This document shows positions 23,701 to 33,727 of a stretch of 64,000 nucleotides of DNA, piece after piece. The DNA is from Pegea sp. RAD2-039 (lineage: Eukaryota; Chordata; Thaliacea; Salpida; Salpidae), in contig JAQGEQ010000287.1 in NCBI GenBank assembly GCA_034620365.1, forward strand, positions 682,001 to 746,000, written 5' to 3'. Below the pieces are notes generated by a model. That model was given only the letters and a program-made list of their open reading frames with translations, searched no databases and was not told the DNA's origin. Numbering within the stretch: the first letter of the stretch is position 1; each line of letters opens with the position of its first letter. Position numbers and translations under genes: made by a program.

Positions 23701-26700
23701 TTACAAAAAAAAATTTATTAACAAATTGGGCATTTACTAAAAACGATATATTTCTGATGAAAAACTACCAGCATCTTGAACCTTATCTCCAAAAGTAATA
23801 ACAATGTGTGCATCATACTTGGACCTTTCACAGTAAAACGTATACATCTATGGTAGAAAACCTCGGTATAGCAAAGCCTAAATAGATACTTCAAAGAATT
23901 TGACACAACAAACCCAGTTTAGGTCAAAGAAATTATGATAGAAAGGATACATGCAAAAGCACAAAGACTCAGAAGATATCAAAAAACAAGCTCGGTTCTT
24001 TCATCCACAAAAAGTTCAAACAAAACCTATTGAAGCAAACTTATGGAAGTAAAGAAAGCAATTGAAGAGTTTTGGCAAGACATTTGGAAGTAGCAGTGGA
24101 ATACAATGTCAATAAAGAAAGGCGCTAAAAATGTGCAAAGATGAAAATCACCTGGTAAAGACAGGGTAACAAACTTAAGGTTGGACCACCTGCCTGCTGT
24201 ACATAAAGTGGCTGCAAACCAACTGAACAAACTGTTGATCACCAAAAGGACCATCTTGACAAACAGAAGGAGTAGCATATCTATTCCCAAGGTCAGAGAA
24301 ACTGGAGAGTTCAAAAAACTGCTGAACCAATTAGTGGTTTATACAAACTACTTACTTTACTCTTACTGAACGATACTACAAGTATTTTGCAATCTATGCA
24401 ACAAAAAAGATGTCAAAGGAAAACTACCTCCTTGATAATAGAAGGATGCAAGAAGACAGCCATATAAGACATAAAAATCTCAGTACGGACTTGACTATCG
24501 TAAAATTGACTATCATTAAGCCAAATATAATTGATGTTACAACAAAAAGTAACATCTTTTTCTATATAGATGACTTGACAATTTATACTACAAACGATCA
24601 ATATCCAAAAGCTCACTACTCAAACATTCAGCAAAAACTTTGAAACAATTTTTGGAATTAAAAAAAGTGCAAAAATTACAGATAAAAAAGGTAAATAAAC
24701 ATCAAAGAGAAGACATTCTTCTTAATAAAATGTAGCAATCAAAGATTTAGAACAAAAAGCAAACTACTAACATTTAAGAATAGAGAAAATACAAAGAATA
24801 ATAATTAGAAAAATAAAGTGAAGGATGTGGAAAGAGTTTTACTAAAGAGCAAGGAAGATATTTTGAACAAAATTCAGTTCCAAGATTCAAGTCTTCTAGA
24901 TCATTCCAGCAGTGATGTATAAGTTTAATTTCATCAACTGAAAATTAAATGAAAAAAAAAGCTTAAGAATAATAATAATAGGGCTTGCTTTGACATAGAA
25001 AGGATATGCTGGATGTGCTATGCAAAATTACTTTAAATACAAAGCATTAAGATATAAAAAACTAGGAAAATAATGATAATAAAACGAATAGTCAGAAGAG
25101 AATATCAAAGTCAGATGTTGACTCTACATAAATATATAAACATGAAAAAGTAATAAGAAATTTTTTGTTTGTTTTTATAAATAGATGGATGGATAATCAA
25201 GTACTTTTAACAATTATTTGAGTTTCAAAATGAAAACAAAAGAAGAAGTGGCGTGCTTCGGCCGAGAACGACCATACATATGTGCCAGGGCAGTAATTAT
25301 GTAGATTCAGCTGTTGCTCATGCTGCAGGATTCTACTCTCCACGCCAACCAGGTTATTCAGCAGAACAAAAGGACTGATGCAGCTACGCCTGGCTGGCGT
25401 CGCAGGAGCTACCAGAACGACACTAAGTACAATTACGAACTGTCTACGAGGCTCCAACTCCAGCTTTAAATTCGGAGTTTTGTGTCTCTCAGAAGTGTTG
25501 TTAATTAACCAGACCAACAGAGCCCTTCTATTTGGGTTATTCTTTAATGGAATATTTCTAGTCCCGAGCATATATCAGCCTGGACTCGAATCCAGAACCT
25601 ACCACGTGGTAGGCGGGTATGGTAACCATACATGTAGACAAAGAAGAAATACTCTATCACACAACAAAGTGAAAAGTCTAAAAAGAATTAAAGCTCCCAA
25701 AAAATCAATGGAAAAAGCATCTTTATCAAGTTCTGAGCGGATGCCTAGAAGCGAAACTACTTTAAATTCATAAAATGAAAAAAGCAGATATCGTTGAACC
25801 ACACACACAATAGATGGTTTAGCAGCGCGAGGCTTAGAAACCATCGAACATATCAGAGTTCTGGATAATAGCAGGAACAGAACACCTTCAACGCCATAAC
25901 AAAGTAGCCAAATACCTTCACTGGTCTATTAGCGAAGCAACATATGTTCCTGCAGCTCAAAAATGGTAATCTTTGATTTCTGAATCAATCACAGATAATA
26001 AAATTAACCAACACTCCAGGACTTTGGCGTCAAAACAGATTAATTAGAGCCAACAGACCAGATATTGTTCTAAAAGACAAAACTAACATAATGTGTTCAA
26101 GTAAGTGATTCAAATGTAAATATCAACAAATTCGAGAAGAAATCCAAACACAAAGATCTAGAAATTCGAAGAATATGAAAAATATTCTAGTTGTGGTTTC
26201 AAGTAATTCGAAAAATACTGGGAACAATTCAAAGAACCGAAATTCAAAGATACGCTCTTGGAAATAGCGCGCATACTACCGAAAGTTTTGGTGCTAAGTT
26301 GAATATGGAACCTTTTTCAATCTCTTTTCTTACAACGTTGGTAAATATCACTGTTTAAAATCACCAATCGCACCGTAATCAAACGTAAAATTGTTTACAT
26401 CTTTTTTTGTTTATATAAACCGTTCGTTGCGCACTCTTTAATCACTAGAAGCCAGTGAGTCTACGTTAGCTGGGTGATGACTCACAAGCAAGTCCTCTAC
26501 TTTCTGAGAAACAAATAAACCGACGTCATCGCTTCTCAACGTGGCTGTAAATCCGAAAATCTTTAAAGAGTGTTGGAGCAAGGACACATTTTTCTACTTC
26601 GTTTTTGATGATGAATGATTCAGAGCAGCTTCCATCATACTGGACTGTTGCTTTTGTACCCATGTAAAATGATTTCACCATGTTAGAGGGCAAGCTAATC

Positions 26701-27937
26701 TTCACGAGTATCTGAGAGCAGATCTTTCTTATGGAAGAGGTACTCTAACTCTAAACTTTTGGGTCTTCAAGGTTTTCTTGAGAGCAAAACCTACGCGTTT
26801 GTCAACAGGCTTTACTTGTCAGAATAAGGAGCTTTGTACGGAGAAGCAACCTGCTTTTAGATGAGCAAGTTGGTTGTTAATGATGGCAATCTATGTTAAG
26901 TTGCAAATGTTACTTATTTTATACATGAATATTTGTGAAGCATATTTTACACTAATCTTATTTTTAGCTTTACGTCCCCTTTTTGGGAATTACTGATTTC
27001 TACTTAGTTTGATAATGTTGCATCATTTTGGTGTAGTTTTGGTAATTTTCCTTGGAATCTGTTGGTATTCTTATTTATGTAAAATATATATTATTTTGTA
27101 TACTTTATATAAATACAATTTATAAGTATTTCAATTTCCCAACCTAAAGTCATGACTTTTGCTTCAGTTGTAGAATTTTCGTTTTTATCACAGCTTTTTT
27201 CAGATAAAGCGGCCATAATTTCCCATATAATCCAGGATTCTTCATTTAGTGTACTTGTAGAAAGATTAGAATTCATAGAATAATCAGATAAAATCAAATT
27301 TCTATTTTTTATATCATTTGGTTTGACTCCAACTTTTGTTAAGAGTTCCACAACCAAAGATTTCTTGAAAAAATATACCAAGTCAGAAAAAATACAAGTT
27401 TTTAGTTTGGTTTTTATTTATTACTCACAGAATATTTTTTTAATCCTGACTCTTGTTGAAAAAGTGACAACGTATAATGATAATTACTTCTTTTTATATG
27501 ATGTAATATCAAATTGTCTAGAACTTTTTGGATCCAGTTATCTCCTAAAAGAGGATGAATATAAAATTTACTTAATAAAAGAAAATTGTTAAAATATAAT
27601 TTACCTTTCTTAGAATACATTGTGGCAGAAAGAAGATTTGAAGAATTTTTAGTTTTTATATTTCCATTTATACTGCTTCTATTCCTTAAACTATTTATCA
27701 TACTTTTACGAAGATGTCCCTTAAAATATATAACTTTTAAATAATTACTCAAATAAATATTTCCACAACTAAATATACATTAACTATCAGCATTTATTAA
27801 AACAAATAAAAAATTTGAGAAATAAAACTTTTCTAATTTACTTTCAAGTTATCAATAATTCCAGATTCTTGGATTGAGTGGAAAATCTTTCCTTTAAGAT
27901 CTTCTGCTGTTAAAGCTTCATTTACATCACCATTCAT
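17704..27937 (-). CDS. OFD1: OFD1-like centriole / ciliary basal-body protein
   Basis: Twenty-exon model (minus): 27937-27842, 27719-27605, 27544-27429, 27363-27157, 21582-21558, 21498-21293, 21240-21136, 21081-20971, 20857-20776, 20179-20100, 20037-19919, 19864-19810, 19757-19646, 19190-18950, 18879-18752, 18617-18480, 18434-18056, 18005-17951, 17848-17790, 17740-17704. All phases close: 821 residues (human 1012). The N-terminus (EDLKGKIFHSIQESGIIDNL) and the LisH motif (HHIKRSNYHYTLSLFQQESG, about 85-104) match OFD1 in order. The coiled coil that follows has the OFD1-like series ADKLQAVDNDL, ALENREKNAVERLNNH and NQRQKLLHEMELLRSRE. The C-terminal third is acidic and S/T-rich and ends DSDSW. 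OFD1 acts at distal centrioles and centriolar satellites in ciliogenesis. Intron 4 is 5.6 kb and filled with repeats; intron 9 holds a CR1 remnant. The 25-base exon 5 is the least certain. Confidence 0.85.
20495..20702 (+). mobile_element. Decayed CR1-type LINE endonuclease fragment
   Basis: In OFD1 intron 9, on the opposite strand, an interrupted frame reads like the APE endonuclease region of CR1/jockey-type non-LTR elements: DLLFLIESHLSNKIPNL, a stop, then DIIRYNRINMIEGGVCLLYK, corresponding to the usual D-x-L-x-x-x-E-T/S-x-L and R-x-x-R-x-x-x-x-GGG-V blocks. Weaker similarity may extend back to about 20340. It is non-functional. Confidence 0.55.
21755..23040. repeat. GC-rich 33-bp minisatellite, 39 units
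   Basis: CACTAGTA recurs every 33 bases from 21763 to 23016, 38 intervals with one single-base deletion (near 22590). Each unit contains ACTAGT, and units with the T variant contain the 12-base palindrome GGTACTAGTACC. A second near-palindromic block is CCATGG in its C variant. Most differences are C/T at two sites plus occasional GGGGTAG for GGCGTAG. The array is well over half G+C in a genome region of about 28%. Because 33 is divisible by three, long open frames arise: minus MGPGTSALIYA repeated, plus VDQGTSTRPHG repeated. It lies inside OFD1 intron 4. Confidence 0.95.
23900..26320 (+). mobile_element. Degenerate R4/Dong-type non-LTR retrotransposon
   Basis: Broken plus-strand frames match, in order, a reverse transcriptase with a C-terminal restriction-like endonuclease. 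Seen are an AKAQRLRRYQK-like N-terminal piece (about 23950), a SPGKDRVTNLRLDHL piece (about 24150), IFFYIDDLTIYTTNDQ (24560-24610, corresponding to the RT active-site YMDD region), and at 25830-26120 IEHI, RHNKVAKYLHWSISEAT (across stops) and NRPDIVLKDK, the usual tail of R4-like elements. Many stops and frameshifts show it is dead. A SINE interrupts it at about 25215-25655. Ends are approximate. Confidence 0.65.
25215..25655 (-). mobile_element. tRNA-derived SINE, copy 1
   Basis: The minus strand starts with a tRNA-like head: an anticodon-arm-like CTACCAC loop and a T-arm CTGGATTCGAGTCCAG that contains a box-B-like core. A non-tRNA body follows, ending near the CTTCTTCTTTTG stretch. The body recurs at 45900-46200. 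Open frames here (both strands) are chance frames of the repeat. It is inserted within the R4-type LINE. Confidence 0.6.
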
Positions 27938-28485
27938 TTTTAAGTATCTAAAAAACTATCAATATTTCCAAAATTATTTCTAAAGTATAAAAATAATATC
28001 AAATTATATATTAATGATTAATTTATAATTGAAACAGAAAATTTTAAACAAAGAGGTAAAATAAGTAATAAAATAACAATAAAAAATTACTAAAAAATTA
28101 GATGGCGCGAAAGCCGAGTAAGCATGAAAAATATATAAAATAAAACACAAGTTAAATAAATTCTTAGTATATCAAGTTCTAAGTAAAAATAACTTAGTAC
28201 ATTTTTACCTAGATACTTTCCCATATAAAAACACTATGATAACTATCCAAGTTTAAATGAGATACTTTTAGTCGATCTTATACAGATTCAAATTTAACGT
28301 TCAAACCGAATTTTTTTTCAAATTGATAACACCATATTTCGGACCATTTTATTTTGAGGTTATTTTAAAAAAAAATATATTTCTTAGAAGAATAATTAAG
28401 CACAAAAAAATCTAAGCTCATCATAACCATTTTAATGTGGTCTGAATGGACCTTACTTCTGAAGATTTGTGATGAGTTTTTAATT
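27938..28485. other. Spacer upstream of OFD1
   Basis: About 550 AT-rich bases upstream of the OFD1 start; must contain its promoter. No gene seen. Confidence 0.5.
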
Positions 28486-29060
28486 ATTTCAATAAATGCA
28501 AAGGAGGGTGCCTGAAGAGAGCACCCCCAGCTAACCCACATTCTCATAAATAACATATATTGAAATATAAATATAGAAAGAAAAAAACATAACACTTCAT
28601 AGTCCTCAAAGCATATAACAGTGAACAATTGCATAGAATGTTAACAATATAAAAAGAGAAAAAAATCACAGTTTAGAAATGACAATGTTGGAAATATTAT
28701 AACGGTTCAACTTCTGCTTGAAAATACGAGTGATTCTGACAGTATATCCGGTTAAGCGCCTCTTTTAGAAGACCCTTATTTTCTAAGCGATCATCTTCAC
28801 ACATAGCATGCACTATTCTAATGCACTCGAATTTTTTGTCAAGCTTTAGCTTATATAGCTTGGCAAGAAACTTGCGTTTGTTACAATTTTCCTGAAAAGA
28901 TACTTTCAACGGTCTTTGATGATATGAGCTTTTCGCTGTAAGTCTGGTCATTGATACCTTTAGAATTTCCACAAAATCAAGGCTTCGAGAGCACTTACTG
29001 TCGTCATCTTTATTAGTCTCAATAATTAAAATAGGAATAGATGTACCTAGAAATTTTTCA
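28486..29060 (-). mobile_element. Internally deleted CR1-type LINE
   Basis: On the minus strand an open frame (28972-28697) gives RPLKVSFQENCNKRKFLAKL and ends in QAEVEPL. Its first part resembles the C-terminal region of a CR1 ORF1 protein. From about 28730 downward the DNA instead matches the 3' end of the copy at 53008-53222 (shared FKQKLNRYN-coding stretch in another frame, then 3' UTR). ORF1 is therefore joined to the end of ORF2, with the RT lost. The 3' tail carries the hairpin at 28504-28528. Confidence 0.6.
28504..28528 (-). repeat. 3'-terminal hairpin of CR1-type element
   Basis: On the minus strand GGGGGTGC pairs with GCACCCTC around a 9-base loop, just before a TTTGCATTTATTG tail. 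Stem-loops at the 3' end are known templates for RT recognition in CR1/L2 elements. Confidence 0.55.
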
Positions 29061-30170
29061 GATAAATCTCTGATCTCTACGAAATGAGTTTAACTTGCAA
29101 AATGAGATCTACAGAAAGATTTTTTTGCAACGAATATACGAACAAGAAAATAGATTGAAGAGACCACCCATTGACGTAGGTATCAATCAGGTGGCTGGGT
29201 TAGCATTAAGCAAAAAATGGCAAACCTTCCGACTATGTGACAGAATAGAGGGACATAGCAAATGTAACTTTTTGTTATCAAATATTGTGTTACAACGAGA
29301 AGTTTCTTTTATAACTTCTTACTGGTAGACCAATATATATATATGTAATAAGTTCGCGGCGGAAGCGGGCCAAAAAAAATGATAGACAAGAATAATCAAA
29401 TTTAACTTTTTATTTTGAAGTTTCAGTTAGAAAAGTATATATTATCCTACTCAGTTTTTTAAACTGTTTGTTATGAGTAAAGTGTAAAAATACACATACT
29501 TTAAGATAGAAAACTCATATTTGTGAATAACTACCATTATAAAAAATTTTCAAAAAAAATTATCTCTTTCTAAATTATGTAGCTTGTTTAAATAGAGTTT
29601 CAGCCTAAAATCTAACTTGTTTAGATGAAAGTTTACTACTCAATTTTTGTAAAGATGAATTGCTTAGTTTTTACTTGATTAAAAACTATTTATAGAAAAA
29701 AACTATATTGGTATTTGACTACTTTTAGCCTTAAAAGGTTTGCCTTAGGGAATTTCCCTGTTACCTATAGTTATTGCTAAGATTTCAAATAAAATCTGTT
29801 AGACGTTTAAAAAATAATGAAAATAATGTTAATTCTATTATATGTTGTCATTTTTATGAGTTTATTGTTTAATATGTTAAATTTTTCTTATAACATCATT
29901 TTTTTAGTTAGCTTTGATTTAAATATTTTATAAAATTCTAACTTTCTTTTGATAATTTAAAAATAAATACTTTTTTCTTATAATTAAGCATATCAGTACT
30001 TTTATAAAAGCTTCGGGAGCTTAAACCCTTTTTTTGAATAAAAATACTTTTGCCAATGAACTTTGAAGTTTTATAAAATAAACTTATGTCTAAGTTTAAA
30101 ATTATTAATTTTTATTACGTTGTTTATTATATTTAATAGGTTGTAAAAAACAGAAAATAAATCTGCTAAA
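29061..30170. other. Spacer with an unexplained open frame
   Basis: A 77-codon plus-strand open frame at 29095-29328 lies directly against the LINE fragment and is richer in GC than the flanks; it may be antisense of LINE ORF1 sequence. The remaining ~850 bases are AT-rich 5' flank of the next gene, with a likely leader acceptor (TTTAATAG) about 32 bases before its ATG. Confidence 0.35.
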
Positions 30171-31010
30171 ATGGATTCTGTAAATGATGTGCCTCCTTTA
30201 GAAGATATGAGTGAAGCCTTAGAAAGATTTAAATCCTTAAATTTACATAAAAGGGGAAATTTAAACGAAAATTCTAATGTCAATAATAGTGGAACTGATT
30301 CTAACATTACTGTTAAGTTTACAGAATCGGTGAATAAAAAATTGAAGCCTAAAAAAGAATTTGGATTTATGAATGGGTTTCTTCTTAGCTCAAATCAAGA
30401 AAAGAAGACTAAGCAAAAGAAAGAAAAGATAGATTATGTAGTTAAAGCTACTGAAACTACAAATAAATCTCTAGTTTTTGAGGAAGTTAAATCTGAAATG
30501 AATTATCATAACATTTTAAATGATAATAAATGGATGACTGATGAGTTATTAACGAAGGTTGAATCAAATAAAAAACTTTTTGATCAACTTTCCAAGCCCA
30601 AGTTTTCTCAAGCAATTGAAATGATGAAATCAAACCCAGAAAAAGCTCTTGAATTTTATAAAAATGATTCTGAAGTTCAGGAGTTTTTTAAGAGTTTTTA
30701 CAAGCTACTGGGAAATCATTTTTCTCAGCTAAGTGACAAAGATAAAAAGATGAAGAATTCAGTAGAAGATGATTTTCTTTCTGAAGTTAAACCAAAAACT
30801 TCTGATAGTTTTAACGATAATGCAGAAGTAGACAAAATTGTTTCTGATCCTGATATTCGTCAAATTTTGATGAAACCTCAAATACGTAGGCTAATTACAC
30901 TTTTAAAAGAAAATCCAACAGAAGCAATGAAGGTTCTGAATTCTGGTGATTCTAATATTAAATCAGATATCAATAAGTTAGTGTCTGTTGGAGTTTTAGC
31001 TTTTAAATAA
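30171..31010 (+). CDS. Protein with two STI1-like (Hsp70-cochaperone type) repeats
   Basis: Single coding exon, 279 residues. The N-terminus is acidic (PPLEDMSEALERFKSLNL) and is followed by a low-complexity N/S stretch and a basic block with KKEFGFMNGFLLSS (residues 60-74). Two helical segments have the spacing of STI1 repeats: about 118-187 (KPKFSQAIEMMKSNPEKALEF) and about 220-275 (DPDIRQILMKPQIRRLITLL, KENPTEAMKVL). STI1 repeats occur in Hop/STIP1, HIP and ubiquilins and bind hydrophobic clients or chaperones. I do not recognise the exact orthologue. No TPR, UBL or UBA domain is visible, so it is not ubiquilin or Hop. The start is the first ATG after a likely 5' UTR acceptor. An AATAAA follows 140 bases after the stop. 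Confidence 0.8.
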   Translation: MDSVNDVPPLEDMSEALERFKSLNLHKRGNLNENSNVNNSGTDSNITVKFTESVNKKLKPKKEFGFMNGFLLSSNQEKKTKQKKEKIDYVVKATETTNKSLVFEEVKSEMNYHNILNDNKWMTDELLTKVESNKKLFDQLSKPKFSQAIEMMKSNPEKALEFYKNDSEVQEFFKSFYKLLGNHFSQLSDKDKKMKNSVEDDFLSEVKPKTSDSFNDNAEVDKIVSDPDIRQILMKPQIRRLITLLKENPTEAMKVLNSGDSNIKSDINKLVSVGVLAFK

Positions 31011-31149
31011 TAATATTTTTCTTAAATTTATACCTAAATTGTTAATTGTTGCTTTATTTAGCTATAAAGATTTCATATTAAATATCTACTAACAATTTCT
31101 TTAAAAGTTCTAAATGTTGCTTTTTTTTGTTTCCCAATTTTGATGTATA

Positions 31150-31155
31150 AATAAA
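31150..31155 (+). terminator. Poly(A) signal of the STI1-like gene
   Basis: AATAAA about 140 bases past the stop codon at 31010, in a T-rich context. Confidence 0.5.
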
Positions 31156-31716
31156 CTATTAAATGATTTGTTGTTATCAGAGTAGACTGGCATAATGAAT
31201 GAAAATAATTTTAGTTTTGATATTTAATGTTTTTAGACAAAACTTGAGTTTTAATGAATAATGTGAAATATTGTTTGAATCTACTTTAATGATTCTAAGT
31301 TTCTTGCAACTTAAACAATAATTTTAATTTTTAACCCAAATTAAAGTAACAATTATGATCATTGCACAGTGAATCAATTAGTTTAACTTTTTAATATATT
31401 TCAAATGGTATATAAAGCATCACACGAAAAAGAAGTTGAAAATATATTTTCAGTAAAAAGTTTGGTTATCACTATTAGCAAAATTGGTTGTTTAATCAAA
31501 CAGAACCTATAAATGATCAAATATTAGCTGCTTAACTCAACCCTTATTTCATTTAGTCAAATGAATGAAGTATCTTCCATGAAACTAACATAAAAAACAT
31601 AAATGAGAAAATATTGTCGAGCCTATACACTACAAAGTTAATTGAATCATGAGATATACACAATGAATTAGTTATTAGCAAAGATAAATACAAGCTGCAC
31701 AGTTTTATAAAACTAA

Positions 31717-33727
31717 TTAAGCATAAATTTGAGGGGGGTATCTAGATACTCGTCTATCATATTGTTTATGCCAAGGCATGTGCCATTGGGGATGAATTTG
31801 AAAATCCAAATAAGCATTAGTTTTAGTTTGATTGAATTTCTTCTGTGGAAATGGTTTAGTACTATTGAACAACGTTCTTAAAGGTGGTGCTCTTGATAAA
31901 GTCCGAGTAAGTTTCGTCAATGATTTGTTATCTAAAAACAATATATATTGCAAACAAATCAATTCTTTTAACAAATTTGTAAAAACAGAAGCTAGTTAAT
32001 AATAATTAATATTACTGATTTTGAACAACTAAATGATTTTTTTAATGCTTAATTTTTACTAAGCTAGTCAAAAAGTATATTTTAGATTAAATATACTAAT
32101 TTTTATAAGCGTGGATACTTAATTTGAATGATTTAAACTTTCACAATTTCTAATACTCACTTTTATAATTACTCTCTTCCAACCATTGGGAGGCGGCATC
32201 AACTTCATTTTTTGTTCTAAGTTGCAATTTTTCTTTCCTGAGCCTGGAAACTTTTTCTGGAGAAAGTGTTGAAGATTGAAACAATGATCTAGCTTGATTC
32301 ATTCTCATAGAGTCTCTAATGATGACACGATCTGTTAGTTAAAAGAGATTTCAGTTGACCTATACAGCTAATCAATCAGTAAGAACCTTTTTCAGGACAA
32401 AGCTTTAACCAAGCCTCAGTGCCTTGGGCCGGTGTAAGGCCAAGCAACTTTTGCATCTTTTCACGTTGTCTTATATTAGTATGAGCAGTATATGGTCGCT
32501 GTAACCCAAGAGGCTGATTATATTTCTGGGTTGTCTCACATAGTTTTGAAACTCTCAGTGAAGTAGATTCCGATTCTGCCAAAAAATTATTACTTTTAAT
32601 AACAGCATTAGAACGTATAATTGATAAATAAACTACAACTACTACTGGTCTTAAAATATTTATCAACTAATGGTCGAATGTTAAAAGCTTATTTTACTAG
32701 CTTATAAAAAAATATTTTTTTAAATTGGTATACTTGAAGAAATTGTAATTAATTTTGTAAATGTTGATGCATCATTATTATAAAGAAGTTGTCACTTAAT
32801 TTATTTATTACAATAAATGCAAAGGAGGGTACTTGAAGAGAGCACCTCTCGCTAACAGACATTCTCACAAATAACATCTATTTGATTTTAGCTAAATTTT
32901 AAAACCGTAATGAATTAGTAATTATATATCTGACCTTTTTGTAAATTTGCTTTTTCTGGCTCATAATATCCAGAAATATGCTTCAAGCGATTGACCAGAA
33001 ATACTCTAAACAAAAATGGTTTTAAAATACAAATATCATTCGCTCTTTATGTTAGATTTTAAGTTTCACTAAAAACATATTTTCAAGAGATTTATTATTT
33101 GGTAACCAACAAATAAGTCTTACTCAGAAGGATGGGGATTATTACTCCTATTTCCAGAAGATGGTCGTTTTCTGATTATTGTTGGCTCATCCAGAATCTT
33201 TTCGGAGTGCATCCCTCTATAAGAGGTCGGACTATTTTTTGAAAGTTTGAATTCCTCGTTAAAGAGTTTTTTGGCATTTTGCTGTTTAAAAAAGAGTTTT
33301 TGAAAATTAAAAAAAAGTATTTTTTTACTTTTGCTAGACTTTAAAGTGTTTTTAGTTTAAATTTAAAGATTTCATTTTTATTTAATTGATATTCTGATGA
33401 CGAAAAAAGCTTTTTCCAATTTGTAATTTCTGGAAAAGTAAAACTTTGTTAAACTAAGTTAATAATTATTAAAATAATTACTTTAAACTTAAAATTCAAG
33501 AAAGAATTTGTTTGATATTAAACACAAAACAATCAATTAAGTTAGTTTCAAACTTCTTAAGTTGATTATTGATTGAGTTTTACTTTTATTTGTAAAAATT
33601 CTTCATCTCCAAGAGGTTTTAACATCTTTCGCAATCTGTAAATATCTGCAGGAGCTGACCTTACTCGACTGCCAACTTGCAAAACCTCTCGTTTACCATA
33701 ACTTGGAATTGGACAAGCTAATGCCAT
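31717..33727 (-). CDS. Unrecognised basic protein, six exons
   Basis: Six-exon model (minus): 33727-33584, 33281-33124, 33005-32935, 32575-32387, 32331-32161, 31931-31717. All phases close to 315 residues, which supports the model although no family is recognised. The protein is basic and rich in R, K, S, P and Q, with no membrane segment, signal peptide or catalytic motif. Notable pieces are MALACPIPSYGKREVLQVGSR at the start, REKMQKLLGLTPAQGTEAWL in the middle, TKLTRTLSRAPPLRTLFN, and a C-terminal tail HPQWHMPWHKQYDRRVSRYP rich in W, H and Y. Short proline/arginine-rich motifs separated by helices are common in ciliary or microtubule-binding proteins, but that is only a guess. It is convergent with the STI1-like gene. 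Confidence 0.7.
32799..32890 (-). mobile_element. Solo 3' end of the CR1-type LINE
   Basis: About 90 bases, in intron 3 of the unrecognised gene, match the tail of the copies at 28486 and (in part) 53170-53222, including GTTAGCGAGAGGTGCTCTC, the hairpin region 32824-32850 and the TTTGCATTTATTG end. It is a very short 5'-truncated insertion, in the same orientation as the host gene. Confidence 0.65.

Larger units (their letters stand above)
21583..27156 (-). other. Repeat-filled intron 4 of OFD1
   Basis: This 5574-base intron separates the LisH-containing exons from the coiled-coil exons. From low to high coordinate it contains the 33-bp minisatellite, an unrecognised stretch (about 23.0-23.9 kb), a decayed R4-type LINE and a SINE inside that LINE. 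Donor GTCATG and the acceptor after TTGAAAAAG are the only phase-compatible pair I found. Confidence 0.6.

Noticed and set aside
23718..24643. Several short open frames as small genes
   Set aside because: They fall in the decayed R4-type LINE and are explained by it or by its antisense.
25571..25650. A functional tRNA-Gly gene on the minus strand
   Set aside because: Anticodon- and T-arm-like parts are visible but the acceptor stem does not close and the sequence continues into a body repeated at 46 kb; better read as a SINE head.
25197..25844. Overlapping open frames on both strands as genes
   Set aside because: They lie in the SINE and decayed LINE; the peptides recur at 46 kb with frameshifts and have no protein-like conservation.
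26432..26572. MITE with 10-base terminal inverted repeats (CACTCTTTAA)
   Set aside because: A single 10-base match in AT-rich DNA without target-site duplication or a second copy is not enough.
29095..29328. 77-codon plus-strand gene
   Set aside because: It abuts a minus-strand LINE fragment, and no splice sites, promoter or family similarity supports it.
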